Shown here piece after piece: positions 6,247 to 7,294 of a stretch of 7,294 bases of DNA. Position 1 is the first letter of the stretch, and the number at the start of each line of letters is the position of its first letter. Below the pieces are notes generated by a model. The model was given only the letters and a program-made list of their open reading frames with translations. It did not search any database and was not told where the DNA came from. Position numbers and translations under genes: made by a program. Origin of the DNA: Chitinophagaceae bacterium UBA4412 (GTDB taxonomy: Bacteria > Bacteroidota > Bacteroidia > Chitinophagales > Chitinophagaceae); NCBI GenBank assembly GCA_002400445.1, contig DGQO01000076.1, positions 8,384 to 15,677 of the forward strand, given 5' to 3'.

Positions 6247-6425
6247 CCAAAAGGAAGCAGCAAGCCTCCCGCAATAAGTTTAACATCAAGTGTTGCTGTT
6301 TTGGTAAAGTGCACAAGTAAAGATTGCAGATATTTGCCGTTTAATAACAGCAATATTTTATGGATGATGATGTGGAAAAGAAAGCCTGCAGGCGCCTGTG
6401 AGATAAGCTACCAAATGAACATACA
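6247..6425. other. Unassigned intergenic sequence, possible gene remnant
   Basis: No convincing intact gene is present. A minus-strand frame is open from 6407 to a TAG at 6194-6192 (71 codons) and is hydrophobic, with segments such as KYLQSLLVHFTKTATLDVKL followed by IAGGLLLPFGLL; it has no ATG until four codons before the stop, and its last 20 or so codons lie inside repeat copies C and B. A plus-strand frame (6202-6429) is open as well but begins inside copy B and has a Trp/Met/Cys-rich composition typical of an antisense shadow. GATATTTG at 6329-6336 is a one-mismatch -7 element that might serve the downstream oxidoreductase, but its nearest TTTG (6300-6303) is 25 bases away, too far for a good promoter. 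Confidence 0.4.
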
Positions 6426-7294
6426 TTGACTAAAAAAAATATCCGTTTTTCTATACTTGATCTGGCTATTGTGGCGCAAGGAAGCAGCCTGCAGCAAACC
6501 TTTGCCCACGCATTGCAATTAGCACAAAATGCCGAAGCTTTAGGCTATACACGCTACTGGCTTGCAGAGCATCATAATGCAGAAAGTATTGGCAGCAGCG
6601 CCACTTCCATATTGATAGGCTATGTGGCTCAAGGCACAAAAAATATCAGGGTGGGCAGCGGCGGCATTATGTTGCCTAATCATTCACCGCTCATTATTGC
6701 AGAGCAATTCGGCACATTGGCCGCTCTTTACCCAAACAGAATTGACCTGGGTTTAGGCAGGGCACCCGGTACAGACCAGGAAACGGCAAGAGCAATCCGA
6801 TCCGATTTCATGATGGCTGCACAAAGTTTTCCGCAGGAAATAAAAAAGATAGAAACCTATTTTAGTGCAGAAAATAAAACGGCAAAAGTAAGAGCACCTA
6901 TTGCAGAAGGCGCAGAAGTACCCATGTATATATTAGGCAGCAGTACAGACAGTGCGCATCTTGCCGCAGCCAAAGGTTTACCCTATGCTTTTGCGAGCCA
7001 TTTTGCAACGACACAGCTATTCCCGGCGCTCCGGATTTACAGGGATGAATTTAAATCCTCCACTGCTTTGGCAATGCCTTATGTAATGGCCGGCGTAAAT
7101 ATTATTATTGCCGATACAGATGAAGAAGCTGAAAACATGTCAACCAGTTTTATAAGAATGATCATTGGCATCTTTACCGGCAACCGCACTTACATGCAGG
7201 CGCCCACCACAATAACAGAAGACCTCCGGGAATTTATGCAGCATCCGCAGGTACAGCAAATGATGAAGTATTCTTTTATCGGCAGCAAAGCCAC
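6426..7294 (+). CDS. LLM-class flavin-dependent oxidoreductase (YhbW/MsnO8-like), 3' end outside window
   Basis: The protein belongs to the bacterial luciferase-like TIM-barrel superfamily, whose members use reduced flavin (FMNH2) or F420; the YhbW/MsnO8 branch is expected to use FMN. Its own substrate is unknown. The visible 289 residues show FSILDLA (8-14), RYWLAEHHN (43-51), VGSGGIMLPNHSPL (76-89), AEQFGTL (92-98), RIDLGLGRAPGTDQ (105-118), LGSSTDSA (170-177) and PYAFASHF (186-193), all closely resembling E. coli YhbW, which is about 335 residues; roughly 45 residues are therefore missing beyond the right edge. The start is taken as the TTG at 6426: an in-frame stop lies at 6399-6401 and no in-frame ATG occurs between it and the conserved N-terminus. 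No Shine-Dalgarno sequence is seen. It stands alone after the repeat cluster, separated from gdhA by that gene's terminator. Confidence 0.9.
   Translation, partial: MTKKNIRFSILDLAIVAQGSSLQQTFAHALQLAQNAEALGYTRYWLAEHHNAESIGSSATSILIGYVAQGTKNIRVGSGGIMLPNHSPLIIAEQFGTLAALYPNRIDLGLGRAPGTDQETARAIRSDFMMAAQSFPQEIKKIETYFSAENKTAKVRAPIAEGAEVPMYILGSSTDSAHLAAAKGLPYAFASHFATTQLFPALRIYRDEFKSSTALAMPYVMAGVNIIIADTDEEAENMSTSFIRMIIGIFTGNRTYMQAPTTITEDLREFMQHPQVQQMMKYSFIGSKA

Noticed and set aside
6202..6429. 75-codon plus-strand frame across the repeat and the unassigned region
   Set aside because: It starts inside repeat copy B, has an unusual Trp/Met/Cys/Lys-rich composition, and overlaps the start of the oxidoreductase; no family resemblance.

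Overview
The window looks like ordinary chromosomal DNA from a Bacteroidota bacterium, most likely of the Chitinophagaceae type. This rests on several observations: promoter-like sites fit the TTTG / TAnnTTTG pattern used by the Bacteroidota primary sigma factor; starts lack Shine-Dalgarno sequences and several are TTG; the WaaA, CcmB/C/D and glutamate dehydrogenase sequences read like Bacteroidota versions; and one protein carries a C-terminal domain I associate with this phylum. The assignment is from recognition only, since no search was possible.

Layout, left to right. (1) waaA (Kdo transferase, + strand) runs in from the left edge and converges on a minus-strand gene for a conserved protein of unknown function; their 3' ends overlap by 34 bp. 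(2) A 122-bp divergent intergenic region separates that gene from tdk (thymidine kinase), which is followed 15 bp later by ccmB. (3) After a 125-bp gap with a good promoter come ccmC (TTG start) and a small ccmD-like gene, which with ccmB form the membrane part of a cytochrome c maturation heme export system. ccmA, ccmE and ccmF are not in the window. (4) A short hairpin precedes a 472-residue Glu/Leu/Phe/Val-type dehydrogenase (gdhA), which ends at a strong intrinsic terminator. (5) A 475-bp non-coding region holds two full copies and one partial copy of a roughly 73-bp repeat built from two small hairpins, then about 180 bp of unassigned sequence. (6) An LLM-class flavin-dependent oxidoreductase (YhbW/MsnO8-like) starts at a TTG and runs off the right edge.

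The genes are mostly housekeeping: outer-membrane lipid A/Kdo assembly, nucleotide salvage, respiratory cytochrome biogenesis, and nitrogen/amino-acid metabolism. I see no defence system, mobile element with a transposase, CRISPR array or RNA gene. The points most worth a second look are the hairpin repeat cluster with its adjoining possible gene remnant, the divergent tryptophan-rich (WWD) segment of CcmC, and the uncharacterised two-part protein on the minus strand.
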